Positions 44,160-56,739 of a DNA stretch of 64,000 nt are shown piece by piece; within the stretch, counting starts at the first letter, position 1; each line of letters opens with the position of its first letter. The DNA lies in assembly GCF_016808095.1 (NCBI RefSeq), contig NC_068979.1, forward strand, positions 22,155,444-22,219,443. The letters run 5' to 3'. Source of the stretch: Vigna angularis (Eukaryota; Streptophyta; Magnoliopsida; Fabales; Fabaceae). The position numbers and the translations under genes are program-made. The notes under the pieces were generated by a model. It made no database searches. It was not told where the DNA came from and saw only the letters and a list, made by a program, of their open reading frames with translations.

Positions 44160-45470
44160 ACGTCGAGAGGTAAAGCCCTCTCATTAGGAAGTTGTCCAAG
44201 AACTCCTAGTGCAAAGCCGAGGTAAAGCCCGTTCCCTAGGAATAATTCCTAGGTCAAAGTCAAAGCAAAGAGGTAAAACCCTCTCTCTAGGAACTCCTAG
44301 TGCAAAGCCGAACGATAAAGCCCGTTCCCTAGGAAGAACTCCTGGGTCAAAGTCAAAGCAAAGAGGTAAAACCCTCTCGCTAGGAAGTTCTCCAGGAACT
44401 CTTAGTGCAAAGCCGAACGGTAAAGTCCATTCACTAGGAAGGACTCCTAGCTCAAAGACCGAGAGGTAAATCCCTCTCGATGATGTTGAAGACCGAGAGG
44501 TAAATCCCTCTCGTCCACCAAAAAGCTGATGATAAAGACCGAGAGGTAAATCCCTCTCGTCAACCAGAAGGCTGAAGACAAAAACCGAGAGGTAAATCCC
44601 TCTCAGCCGAGAGGTAAATCCCTCTCACCAGAAAGATGAAGTTAAAGACCGAGAGGTAAATCCCTCTCGGTTGAGAGATAAATCCCTCTTGCTAGAAAGT
44701 TGAAGTCAAAGACCGAGAGGTAAATCTCTCTCGACTGAGAGATAATCACTCTCGCCAGAAAGTTGAAGTCAAAGACCTCTCGGCTGAGAGATAAATCCCT
44801 CTTGCTAGAAAGTTGAAGTCAAAGACCGAGAGGTAAATCTCTCTCGGCTGAGAGATAATCACTCTCGCCATAAAGTTGAAGTCAAAGACCGAGAGGTAAA
44901 TCCCTCTAGCCAGAAGGTTGAAGTCAAAGATCGAGAGGTAAATCCCACTCGGCCGAGAGGTAAATCCCTCTCGCCAACAAACTGAAGTTAAAAACCGAAC
45001 GGTAAAGCCCGTTCCCTAGGAAGAACTCCTAGGTCAGAGTCATAAAGCCAAGAGGTAAAGCCCTCTTGCTAGGAAGTTCTCCAGGAACTCCTAGTGCAAA
45101 ACCGAACGGTAAAGCCCGTTCCCTAGGAAGAACTCCTAGGTCAGAGTCAAAGCAAAGAGGTAAAACCCTCTTGCTAGGAAGTTCTCCAGGAACTCCTAGT
45201 GGAAAGCCGAACGGTAAAGCCCGTTCCCTAGAAAGAACTCCTAAGTCAGAGTCAAAGTAAAGAGGTAAAACCCTCTCGCTAGGAAGTTCTCCAGGAACTC
45301 CTAGTGCAAAGCCGAACAGTAAAGCCTGTTCCCTAGGAAGAACTCCTAGGTCAAAGTCAAAGCAAAGAGGTAAAGCCCTCTCACTAGGAAGTTCTCCAAG
45401 AACTCCTAGTGCAAAGCCGAACGGTAAAGCCCGTTCTCTAGGAAAAACTCCTACAAAGCCGAACGGTTAC
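44160..45470 (+). repeat. Array of about 30 short hairpin modules with TAAA loop
   Basis: Two interleaved repeat forms. Outer parts use a 105-bp unit that contains AGAGG-TAAAAC-CCTCT, CTAGGA-GTTC type, GAACGG-TAAAGC-CCGTTC and CTAGGA-AGAAC-TCCTAG stems. The middle (44455-44990) uses shorter units with GAGAGG-TAAATC-CCTCTC. Nearly every module is a perfect 5-7 bp stem with a TAAANC loop. At 45314-45331 the stem is GAACAG/CTGTTC, a paired change of the common GAACGG/CCGTTC. Since 105 is a multiple of three, basic open frames run through the array; these are taken as by-products. Confidence 0.93.
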
Positions 45471-45648
45471 AAACATTATTTGTGGAATCTAATCCGGCCT
45501 TATAAAATGGCCGCTCAGCCTATTGAAATTCAAAAGAGAAGTTATAAAGTCCACCATTTCGCCTGCAGCGAGCAACGACTAAAAACAACCTTCCTCAAAC
45601 TCATAAGTCCTATAGTTAACCACGGCTAAAGCCGAACGCTTAACTCGG

Positions 45649-45663
45649 ATTTGGGGGGCATAA
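45649..45663 (+). other. Polypurine tract
   Basis: GATTTGGGGGGCATAA just ahead of the 3' LTR; the second element has TTGGGGGGCA at the same point. Confidence 0.75.
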
Positions 45664-46308
45664 TGTATCAGATGTAATGTAGACCGAGCGATCATGGAAT
45701 AAGGCCGATCGGTCTATCTGTTGTTCGGTCCATCCACTTAGGATCGATCGGTCTATCTACTGTAGCAACGCTCGTCAACTCTACTGTAGCAGTGCTCGTC
45801 AACAAACCAGGTTAAATGATGTTGGGCCACAATTGGACCAACATTTAATATATTGGACTAATAATCTAGCAGAGGATAAAATAATCAAGGATATCTGATT
45901 AAAGATATTCATAAAGCTGTTTATGAGCAACCAACCGAATCTTCAGGTAAGTTTGTTATTATTTCGTCTATGAAGTACTTATAAATACAATGACAGGATC
46001 AAAAGACAGGTACATTCCACTGACTCCCTTCAAAGTCTACTCACACTCAACTCATATTCTCAAATATTCAAACAGTGATAACCATGCACTAAATACTCAA
46101 CCAAGAACCGAGGATCTTCAAATCACACACCTAACTTGAGCGTCGAAGTATCTTTTGCAGGTACCTCTCCCCTCTGCTGGTGAAAGAGAGCGAACAGTAC
46201 AAACCGAAGGAGCGTGAGCGACCCATCGAAGGACGAGCGTGCAGTCTATATTGCAAGAGAGCGAGCGACAAAGTCATCCAGAAGCTGCAAAGTCACGTCG
46301 GAAAGGTT
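45664..46308 (+). repeat. 3' LTR of hairpin-repeat retrotransposon, 3' truncated
   Basis: Matches 43057 onward, starting TGTATCAGATGTAATG, with many substitutions and an extra block near 46210-46260. Similarity stops after GAAAGGTT. Confidence 0.8.
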
Positions 46309-48279
46309 AGTGTGTCTGGAACGAATTGAAGATATTGTACCAGATATATACTGTTTGAAGGTACACATATAATATATCATAGTATTAATGTGCTGTTCAT
46401 TGGAATATTATATAAGGTTTTGATTCAACCGGTAGAATGACATTATAATTCATTATAAATGACGGAGTGGAAAGATTTCTTCCTAAAAATTAAACAATTG
46501 GTCTTACTCTGAACTGGGATTTTTAACTATGGAAAAATATATTAAAATTACTGCTACGAAGAACAAGACGTAGAGAGCAGTATGTAAAAGAAAACAATTT
46601 TTGTTTGCATTGGCAAACAAAAATCGAATAAGAAGAGCCTTTCTGCATGTGGGCATGTGTGAAGTGGATTATAAGGTATGAAGCATGAAACTGTTTACCT
46701 TACTCCAGCTATATATCACTAACATTGAAAATGGGGAAGCAGCTTCTAGAGTAGCAGTACATGAAATTGAAAGTATGGTATAGTGGATGATCACATGAAA
46801 ATTAGAAGATTGCGGGATCCACCCATCATCTTCTGCTAGTATAGTGGATTTCCCTTTTTCCTTTCACTCTTATCTTCCACCAGAAATGTTTGACTCTAGC
46901 AGCAATGTGTTGCCCACTACAAGAGTTATCGACTCCACGACTGTGTTGTATGTTCGACCATGTTTAATATATTAATTCAAACTAAATTATTAATCTATAT
47001 AAAGTTTCCAAGTAGCTTATATATTCACTGGAACATGGAGTTTTGTTTGATACCCAATGCTAACCTTCTCTTTATTGTAAGGTAACCTTATACCAAGTAT
47101 TAAATAGGCTGTTGTTTATAATTAATTAAAGATCTTTGAGTTCAGCATTCTGAAAATTTCCACCTTCCAACCAATTTGAAGGCCTAGTGTGAAGATTTGG
47201 CGAATGATTTTGTGTAAGAGGTTCTTACACGATTGAGATATGATTAGTAATTACATGCTGTAATATTAGACTACTAATCTTATATCGTTTAGCAGTTTAC
47301 TCGTATCCTAATTAGATAGGATATTATTTAGTGGTTATATTAGAAATACTCACGTGACTTAGAGCACTGAACATGTGTCTTCTCATGCTGCGTCTCATGT
47401 TTGATAATTATAACATAATTCATATATAACTCATAGTCTGTATTTGGTTAACCAGGAGTTGTAATGTTTGAGTTCTCTTGAGTGAAAAGTTTGTTGAGTG
47501 AGAAAACTCTCTCTTGTATTGATTTAGTAAATTTTAATTGTGGATAGATTGAAGTTTGTTAACAATTCATTTAAACCTAGTTAGTTCTTCTTCTTTTTTC
47601 AACACTTTCTATGCTTTTTATGTGTTTGTATGTTAGTTAATTATGAGTAAATTTGACACACACACCTCCATAACCTTCAAATATAACCATATACACTTAG
47701 CTTCTATATCAGATATACGACTTGGATAACCAACCTGTCATCCAATATAAATTTTATTTTGTTAAGATTAAGTATAAAATGTGAAATGAAATAATTCTTG
47801 ACAACAAATACTTATCTATTAGGGTCTGCGATTAAATTTTTATTTCTTATTTCCTACTCAATATTTGATCTTCTACCTACCATCTTTAATAATCTGTAAA
47901 TTACGATTGTAATTGCTAAGTTTAAAATTAAATAGTGAGATTTAATTACTGTTTTAAGTGACTAAATTTCAAATTAGCAATTTGATTGAAATATAGAGTT
48001 ATAAAATTTCCTCAATCGTGTGATGTCGACATGTGGTTATTAACTGTCGTGGAATTTGGATGCGCATTTTACCTTCTGGGTCTACGTGTCCTTTGAAGCC
48101 CAAGTATGAACATCGCACAGTGTTTCTCCCTCACATCTAAGCTTTCTTCCTTCACCTCCCAGTTTCTCTTAATGTCTAAACTACCCTTTTCATAAGAATG
48201 ATGTTTTTTTCTCTTCCATAAATATCCTAGCCATCTACCACCTAGTTTTTTCTTAGTCCCGTATTTCCCTACTTGATGG
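46309..48279. other. Intergenic, no confident gene
   Basis: Mixed AT-rich DNA. 46950-47650 has a texture like LTR or untranslated sequence, without an identifiable partner. 48030-48250 is less AT-rich. No ORF or RNA gene is supported. Confidence 0.6.
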
Positions 48280-49029
48280 AATTTTAGAATCCAATTTAAA
48301 AAATTACTAAATTTTAAAACTAATTATATTTCGAAATTTGATTAAGAAAATTATTAAATTTCAAAATTTGATTTAAAAGATTGTAAAATTTTAAAATTTA
48401 ATTAGATTTTAAAATTCAATTAAGAAACTTATCAAGTTTTGAAATTTGATTAGGGAGGTCACCAAATTTCAAAAATTTTGTAAATATTTTTACTGAATTT
48501 TGAAATTTGGTTTTCATTTTATCAATCTTTTCAGAATCTGGTTTATGTTGAAATCAGACACATTATTTATTTATTTTTCTTTTTTTAAATTTTCTTTAAT
48601 ATAATTTTAAATATGTTTTATTTGTTTTAATTTATTAAATTATATTTTAAAATATTAAAATATTAAGATATGTTAAAATATTAGACCAAATAATACTAAT
48701 TATCATATATTAAATAATAGTAATAATAATAATAAAAAATAGTAATAATAATGATGATCATGATAAAAAATAATAATAATAATAAAAATAGTAATAATGA
48801 TAATAATAAAAAAAATAATAATAATAACAATAATCATAATAATAATAATAATAAATTATTATTATTATATTATTATTTTAAAATATTATATTAAACTAAA
48901 TGTTTATTAAGTTTTAACTTAGAAATCAAAATTTAGAAAAATGTGTTAACCGGATTTTAATCGATTAATATATATTAAATTTTACTATTTTGATTTTGAC
49001 AAAACCAATTATTTTATCATAATTTACTA

Positions 49030-49060
<31 letters not shown>

Positions 49061-49514
49061 TTAATATATGTTAATTAGTATAATTTAATATATCTTAATA
49101 TTTTAATATTTTAGAGTATAATTTATTAAACTAAAACAAGTAAAACATATTTAAAATAAAATAAAAAATTAAAAAAAAAGAAATAAATAAATAATGTGCT
49201 TGATTCCAACCTATGTATTAGATTTCAAAAAATCGATAAAATGATAATCGGATTTTAAGATTGAAATATTTATTGAATTTTGAAATTTTGGAAAAAATGT
49301 TTATCAGATTTTAAAATCTGATGTATTATTAATCAAATTTTGCTATTTTATAAATTTTGAAATGTAGTTATTTTTTAAATATGATTTTGAAATTCAGTGA
49401 GTTTTTAAACTGAATTTAAAAATTTAGTAATTTTTTTACTGAATTTCGAAGATCAATGATTTTTTTAATTAAATTTTAAAACTTATTAATTTATTAAACT
49501 AGATTTCAAAATAG
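48280..49514. repeat. 1.2-kb foldback element with AAT/ATT core
   Basis: Strong inverted repeat: CACATTATTTATTTATTT near 48560 matches the complement near 49190, and the outer arms repeat degenerate blocks of AAATTTTAAAATTTGATT type. Arms are about 450-500 bp, with AAT-rich sequence on the left and ATT-rich on the right of a centre near 48900. No ORF. It resembles the foldback at 35781-37078 in size and arm texture and may be of the same family. Confidence 0.75.
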
Positions 49515-50429
49515 GATCAGTTCTAGGACATATGAAGACTTGGAATGTAAGGACACTAAATTTGATTTTTAGTGATAATTTTTAGTGAAGACAAAACTAT
49601 AAATTGTGAGACGCAGGGAGATAACTTAAACGTATATGGAGAAGCTCCCAACATTGCATTTTCAAGGCCCATTGTGTGCGTAAGCCCCAACCTCAGAAGA
49701 GATTTAAACAAATACATTCGCTAATGTTTTCACGTTTGTCCCTTGTTTTCTTTTTGTGGGTGTTAATTCCTGTATCCCATCAAAGTTTCTGAAAATAATA
49801 ATAATAATAGGAATTGATGAGTGTATTCAGAAAAAAAAGTGAGTGGATGTTTTCCATAGAAATATTTCTGCAAGTGATTTAATACGTTTTGGAAAATAAA
49901 ATTAGAAATAATGAATTAGGAAATTTTTTGATGGAGTGCAGAAAGTAACAGACCGTTTTTTTTTACTGAAAAAGATGACTCAAAAGGATTCATAGGATTT
50001 GTCCTGACACTTTTTATTAAAATTTATATAATTGCGTTCAATGATCTCTACGTCTCACCTGTTTCTTCTTGCATCTCCTATTTTACACATTTATTCTTCA
50101 TTTATTAAAAGCTAAATGAAAATTAATGATGAATTAATGATCTTTAACCACCAGCAACCCTCCTAACCCCAACAACCATAAATGATATAAACCATAAATA
50201 TTATTTGTTGCCCTACATGCACTCCCTTCGCTGTTGTTATTTTTTTACTTTCATTCTTCACCGTACTGTTATATTGTTTTTAGATTCAGAGTTGTAGTGG
50301 TTGTGCCCGGTGGTGTTGTGATAGTAGTAGAGGAGGAAGAAAGCACAGTGTTGGTGGTGCTGTGGACAGTGGAGGAGGAAGAAAGCAGCGAAAGCTCACA
50401 TGTTAGTAAATTATTTGAAGTAAACTGTC
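49515..50429. other. Intergenic, no gene seen
   Basis: AT-rich DNA up to the MULE-like cluster. A short open frame at 50234-50446 is rich in Val and Glu and has no recognisable domain. Confidence 0.6.
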
Positions 50430-50508
50430 GTTGGAGATGCGGTTAACAGTGGCACAGTTCGAACGCCGATTACACCAGGCTGAAATTCGAATTTCGGCTT
50501 ACCCCCAA

Positions 50509-50554
50509 CCGCACTTCGAACTGCGGTTTAGGGGTGCCGCACTTCCAAGTGTGG
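50509..50554. repeat. Pair of CCGCA/TGCGG hairpins, left edge of MULE cluster
   Basis: CCGCACTTCGAACTGCGG (50509-50526) and CCGCACTTCCAAGTGTGG (50537-50554). The same motif recurs at 56740-56986. Confidence 0.8.
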
Positions 50555-51600
50555 TTTCACTGTGCAGGCTTTTTTTTAACTGAGCCTTCATATGCTTATC
50601 AATTTATGTTTATTAGGATATTGCATTCTGAATCCTCTATCATTTTTGTTGTTTATTTACTGTGATATTATGGTTTATGCTTGCTTATGATCTTTATTTG
50701 CATATTGTATTATGGATCATGTCTCATTGTTGTTTATTGTTATATTATGACTTATAGTATGTTTGAGTATGTATGATATCCAGTTTGATTTACATCATGC
50801 TAATGTTAGATTGACAATAAGATGAGAGCAAAAAGTTAAAAAGAGACCTAAGCATAACTGTTATGTTACCATTTTTTATCTTGGCTTCATATCCAAGACT
50901 CATTTACCTAGTGTCTTTTAACTTGGAGTTTTGACATACCTATTGATATGACTTTAATCTTTAGATGGAATGTCATGGTCCTCTTAGATTAGATATTACT
51001 AGTCATCTTGGTTATATTTCTTATTGGTAAATTTGAAGCAACTAAGGAAGTGTTCAACTATTTTTTTATGAAGTGGTGTTAGAAACAAAAATTCATTTAC
51101 CAAATTTTGATAGACTTTTAACATATTAAAGTTATTTTAAACTATATTAATATTAAACTATACGTGTTAATGAATTATTATTTCATTTAATTTTTTTATT
51201 TAGTAGTTAGTTTATAAAAATTTATGTTATATTGTATTGTAATAATTTTTGATGTATTAGTTAGTAATTTAAGTGTATTTTTTATGTAATAGTTAATATT
51301 TTTTTTTAAATTTTTTATTTGTTATTAATTGTTCAATGTTTTATACGTGAAGTTATATTTAATTTAGAATAAGTTTAAATTTTTTATTTAGTATTTAGTT
51401 TAGAATATTTTTTGTTATTTTTTATTTATTGTATACAATTTTTATGTGTTAATTTTTTTAAGTTTTGATTTAATTTATAAGATGTTTATATTTAGTAATT
51501 TTTATTTAAATTTTAAAATTTTTCGTTAATTTTTTAATTGTTATTTCTTAAATTTTAATATTATAATGTTTATTGTAGGTTGTATTTAATTATATAAGAT

Positions 51601-54355
51601 GAATAACTATTCATTTATCGATTCTCAAATAAATTATGATTTTATGTCATAATTTTATTATTTTCTAAATGAAGTCGGTGAGGGTGATTATACAGATAAC
51701 TTTTTCACTGATCAAATCTTCCCATCACGCGTCGATTTAATTGAATGGGTTCAAAAGATTGCATTCGACCTTGGATTTGTTGTCGTGATTATAAAATTTG
51801 ACACAACAACTAGTGAAGCTGGAAGAAAGACATTCATTGTGTTAGGCTGTGAAAGGAGTGGGAAGTAAAGGAAGTATAAGCCAGATGTTCAGCCTAGTGT
51901 ATCTGACACAAGAAAATGTGAGTGTCTGTTTAGGTTAAGGGGTAAACCTATGAAGGACACGGTTGAGTGTTAAAGGTTATGTGCGACTATCACAACCATG
52001 AATTAGTAGAGACTTTGGTTGGTCATCCTTTCGAGGGGAGGTTAAATGCTGCTGAACAGTCAATTCTTGTTGAAATGACTAAGAGTCAAGTTAAGCCCTC
52101 AAATATTCTTTTGACTCTTAAAGAACATAAAGAAGATAACGTGACGACAATAAAAAAAATATATAACGCGAGATACACTTTCAAACGATCTTTGAGAGGA
52201 TCGAGAACGGAAATGCAATAGTTGATGATGTTGTTAGATATAGACAAATACATCCAGAGAAGTAGATGTTTGGACGATTTGGACATAGTAAGTGACCTGT
52301 TTTGGACACATCCCGATTCAGTGCACCTGGTAAATTCATTTAATATTGTCTTCTTAATGGATACGACGTACAAGACAAAGAAATATCGTTTTTCGTTGCT
52401 TGAGATTGTAGGAGTCACATCCACTGGATTGACATTCACAACCGCCTTTGCATTGCGTTGTTGTCACTGACAGAGACCTTACTTTGATAAATGTCATTAG
52501 CAATGTCTTTCCTGAGACGTATCATATGCTTTTTACATTCCACATTATGAAGAATGTGAAAGCGAAATGTAAGATGTTAGTGGATAATGTTGAGGCACGG
52601 GATGTGTTGATGGAAGTTTGGCAAAATGTGATGGACTGTGACGACCAGTCGATGTTTGATGCCTATGTTCATCGTTTTGAGTATGCCTCTGCATCATGGC
52701 CTCTATTTTTTTATTGTGTGAGCCATACTTGGATCATTCCGTAGAAGTCATACTTCGTCAAGGCGTGGACGAACAAAGTGATGCATCTAGGAAACACTAC
52801 AACAAACTGGTAATTGTTATTGGTAAATTGTTTACTTATATATTTCATATTTGTTGTGATAGCATTAATGTGTTTTGTGACAGGGTTGAGTCTGCACATT
52901 GGAACCAGAAGAGATTATTGGGGTTTAGTATGAGAGACCTATGCTCGTGTTGGGATGCTATGCATAACGTCATTGTCCTACAACATAATAAGATCATAGC
53001 GTCCTTTGAACAAAGTCTTAACGTAATGAGTGATGCTTATAAAGGATTGAGATATAGAAGACTTATTGGACGTGTTTCACGATACACTTTAGAACTTATT
53101 GCCGATGAAGTTGAGCGAGTGAATAAAATAAGTTTGGATAGTGGTTGTTGTGGATGCATTTTGAGCTCAACGTATGGCCTACCATGTGCTTATGTATTAG
53201 CACGATATGATCCTGACATATTTCCTCTGGGTGAAATACATGTTATGTGGACCCGTTTAAGCATTTCAAGTACTGTGTCTACTGAATCGCTTCCAGAGTT
53301 TAGCTTAGATCGTGAAGTTCAACTGGTACATGAACGATTCAAGAACGTTGACATTGATGAAAAAGTCAACATCAAGCAGAAGATTCTAGAAATTGCTTGC
53401 CCAGAGATGACATCTATGGTTGCTCCTTCGCATAAAGTGAAAACAAAAGGTGCACAGAAGACTAAAGTTGCACGTCATGAGAGGTCTACGAAACAAGACC
53501 CATCATATTTTGAGCACGTTGACACTTTTCATTCCAGGACAGAGCCTTCATCACGAAAATCACAAGTCCAATCGAAGCCAAAAGAAGTTGCGCGAAGACC
53601 AGTACCGATGTTAAATCAATTTCATTCGATCTGTCATCCATACATTGTCGATGTTGTTGCTGATGGTCATTGCGGTTATCGATGCATTGCTGCTTTGTTA
53701 GGTCTAGGTGAAGAGGCATGGCCTATTATATGACATGACCTTTATCAAGAACTAACTCAGTGGCGTGATGTATACGCAAAATTAGTAGGAAGCTACGATC
53801 AATTGGAAGAACTATTACAGTCATTGCTTGTCCACAATCGATCATAGGTATTTCTTATTTACCTCATAAACATTACTTATTTGTTATTTTGTATTGCTTT
53901 TCATAAATACTTACCTTCAAGCAATACATGTTAATGCTAAGAAGTGGATGACAATACCAGACATTGGCTATGCCATTGCAAATAGATACAATGTCATCTT
54001 AATATGCTTGTCCTATGTTCAAAGTTTTACCATATTCTCATTATGCACTTCACCGCCTACTGATATCAGACAACATCAAATCTTATGCATGGGATTTGTT
54101 AATGGATGTCATTTCGTACAAGTAAACTTTCCTTTCTATTATACCATAATCGTTACCCATTATGATTCATTTACTAATATTAAGTTTCCAGGTTCAATTA
54201 CAAGATGGTTGTTCGTTACCCATGGTGGACATCATTTCCTCAAACCATTGTTACCCAGAGGCGTGATCATGGTCATCATTTTATACACATACGATGCAAT
54301 CATTTATGGAGTTAATGAAGTGAATAAAACTTATGTAGATCTTAGAGAAGACTGA
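51601..54355 (+). pseudogene. MULE transposase fused to OTU protease domain, broken
   Basis: Read along the strand: a FAR1-like N-terminal part (51601-52020) with stops; MULE core with the three acidic sites in FLMDTTYKTKKYR (about 52357), VVTDRDLTLINV (about 52465) and RVESAHW (about 52885); a zinc-type tail CGCILSSTYGLPCAYVL; a basic linker; then an OTU-like cysteine protease domain with DGHCGYRCIAALLG (Cys codon near 53671) and a late NGCHFVQV (His). Damage: TAG at 52219, loss of roughly 30 codons near 52455, TAG near 52743 with a frame change, TGA at 53731. Introns near 52811-52883 and 53848-53923 look real. The functional ancestor would have been a transposase with a deubiquitinase-like domain. 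Confidence 0.85.
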
Positions 54356-54419
54356 AATTAAGTTTGTTTTGTAGTAATTTATTTTTTCAAATGTAAATAT
54401 GTTTTATACTAATTCATTG

Positions 54420-56150
54420 TACGCGGTGCAAGACTGGGTCAGTCATCATCGTTAGTTGGAGTGATGTACGGGTGGGACACCCGTCTAAACCACACTAGCC
54501 ATCAACATACGCAAAGGGCTCATGAGCTTCAGCAACACCAGTAATGGCATGCTCTACATACCTCAACTAATTTGGATCAATCGTAGGAATGTCTGGCATC
54601 AGAAGGCTCTTAGGCGAATGTGGTATGATTTACTGAAAACCGAACTGACATAACACACGTTCAGGCAAATGTCGGTGAATCATGTCGCCTAGTCAAATCC
54701 ATCCTGAAAACATACATATGGTCATGAATTGACAAGTATGTTTGTGCGAAATGTATGGATGCAGATGACTGCATCATAAGTGAGCCCATCCAGATATGCC
54801 CGCTCCTCCGTCAGACTCCAACCCTACCTCGAAGCTATATATCGTAAAGCCCGTGGATCGAGTTCTGTGTAACTCTCCGGCACTCGCCTTCTTCCCATGC
54901 CAGAAACGTTCTTATATATCCAACTCTACAAAAAACATTACTTAAATTGTTTTATACATTCCTAAAATATATTAAAAAAATTGGTTAAACGAAAATGTAC
55001 CTGTAGAAGAGTGGAATATCCAGCTATTTGCTTGACAACAGTGAAGCTAGCATCTCCTAACTGCTCATAAGTATGTGCCAGTGCAGTTGCTCCCCAGACA
55101 TATCTTGCACATGCATTCAAGTCTCGCAAACAAAAGGAGGTACGAGACCTGAATCAATGTCCCACTCTTATTCGTAAAAATTGTGCATCAAAGCAAATGC
55201 AACAAGTAGGCGCGAGCAGCGCACTCCCAAAGCTCTTGCCCAATGCACTTCTGGTAGACCTCGCGAAGCCAGCTAAGCCTAACTTTTGGACTGCGTGACT
55301 GTTTCATCTCGGCTGAAGCTTTGGCGCGGTCGACGCCAATTAAGTCCATAAGATGAGATTGAGCCTCATCATATTGTAACTCCTCCACCTTACAAAATTA
55401 CCCCATGATAGGTAGGTGGAGCAGATTGTAAACATCATCTAATGTGACACTTATCTCTCCTACCGGGAGGTGGAAAATATTCGTCTCTAGATGCCACCTC
55501 TCTGCAACGGAAACGATCAATCCATGGTCGGCATACTCGTATGATAGGTTGACTAAGAAAGCCAACCCCGACATGCAGACATAAGGCTCAATAGCCTCAT
55601 GGTACATTCCAAAATGTTTTAATTTTTTACCATGTGACATCACTTTGATCTCCCCTCGATCCTACATAAAAACACAAAAATTATATAACAAAAATAAATA
55701 AACAATTAATGAACAATTAACATTTAGGTTGATGACTAACTCGACCTTGCCATATGGCAAATGCAACATGATGTATATAATGTGTAAGCAAGGAGGTATC
55801 ACATGGACCTCCTGGAAATCCACCATCTTCAGCTTCATCTTTACCTTCATCTTCATCTTCATCTTCATCTTCTTCCTCACTATAGTCATCCTGTTGTTGA
55901 ACATCCTCCTGCTCAACATAGTCGTCCTCACCATATCCTTGTTGTATAATTTCGTCCAGCTCCTCATACTCATCCTCATGAATAACATCCACACGATATT
56001 TTTGTACGCGTCTTCTACGAGCAGATGCTGTAGGTCGTCTCCTTTCATCATGTGATGAAGATGAAGGCTCACCATGAGAAGATGAAGCCTCACCACGAGA
56101 AGATGAAGTCTCACCATGAGAAGATGATACACCTCTAGTTTTAACAATTT
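54420..56150 (-). pseudogene. Plant mobile domain (PMD) gene, broken
   Basis: Minus-strand sequence starts with an acidic low-complexity leader (EEDEDEDEDEGKDE, about 55830), then DTSLLTHYIHHVAFAIWQGR, an intron, and the PMD core: IEPYVCMSGLAFLVNLSYEY, ERWHLETNIFHLPVGEISVT, LDDVYNLLHLPIMG, WLREVYQKCIGQELWECAAR. A later part (GRRRVPESYTELDPRALRYI, RAYLDGLTYDAVI, about 54770-54920) matches the usual C-terminal half. A stop or frame change lies near 55393, and several stops follow after about 55190, so it is a pseudogene. PMD proteins occur both in transposons and as host silencing factors (MAIN/MAIL). Its facing position beside a MULE transposase points to a transposon cargo gene. Confidence 0.82.
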
Positions 56151-56579
56151 CTATTAACTAATTATATTATTAACAAATTATATCATTAACCAATTATATA
56201 TAAAAAATAATTACATAATAATAAATATTGAAACAAATAATAAATAATATAAAAAATAAAAAATTAATAATAAAATAATGAAAAAAAAAATTAATAACAA
56301 CAAAAAGTACTTCATAAATAATACTTAAATAACTACAAATTATAACACAAACATTAAAAATAAAAAATAAATTAAAAAACAAAATAATAAGTCAAAAATA
56401 AAAAATTTAGTCATAATAATAATTATTTAATGAAATAAATAACAAATTCAGAAAAAAATAAAATAAAATAAAACAGCAAAATATACACAATAAATATTAT
56501 ATACAAAATTTAAAATTATAAGAAAAACAAATTGAAAAAACTACCAAACAAATAAAAAAACATACTACGAAAACATATT

Positions 56580-56584
<5 letters not shown>

Positions 56585-56625
<41 letters not shown>
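56585..56625. repeat. (AT)n microsatellite
   Basis: About 20 AT units in the right flank of the MULE cluster. Confidence 0.95.
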
Positions 56626-56632
<7 letters not shown>

Positions 56633-56739
56633 AAAAATTAATTTAATATATTAACGTAATTTTTCATAAGAAAAGAAAACAAAAAAAAAACTTCACCGCA
56701 GGTCAACTTGGCACAACAACACTCGCAACTCCAATTTCG

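Larger units (their letters stand above)
43057..46308 (+). mobile_element. Non-autonomous LTR retrotransposon with hairpin-repeat interior
   Basis: Two direct LTRs (43057-43703 and 45664-46308) flank about 1.96 kb that has no gag-pol frame. A primer-site-like TTTTGGCGTCCACCGTGGGG follows the 5' LTR, and a polypurine tract TTTGGGGGGCATAA precedes the 3' LTR. LTRs have clearly diverged, and the 3' LTR has an extra segment of about 45 bp and lacks the last 35 bp of the 5' LTR, so this copy is old or truncated. The interior is tandem repeats of short hairpins. The element at 57922-62535 has related PBS, polypurine tract, LTR core and LTR end. It is probably a parasite of a Ty3/gypsy family; that is an inference. 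Confidence 0.85.

Noticed and set aside
44160..45470. CRISPR-like array or repeat-protein gene
   Set aside because: Eukaryotic, with no unique spacers; the units are self-complementary and lie between LTRs. The basic open frames follow from a 105-bp unit length and have no proper start context or family.
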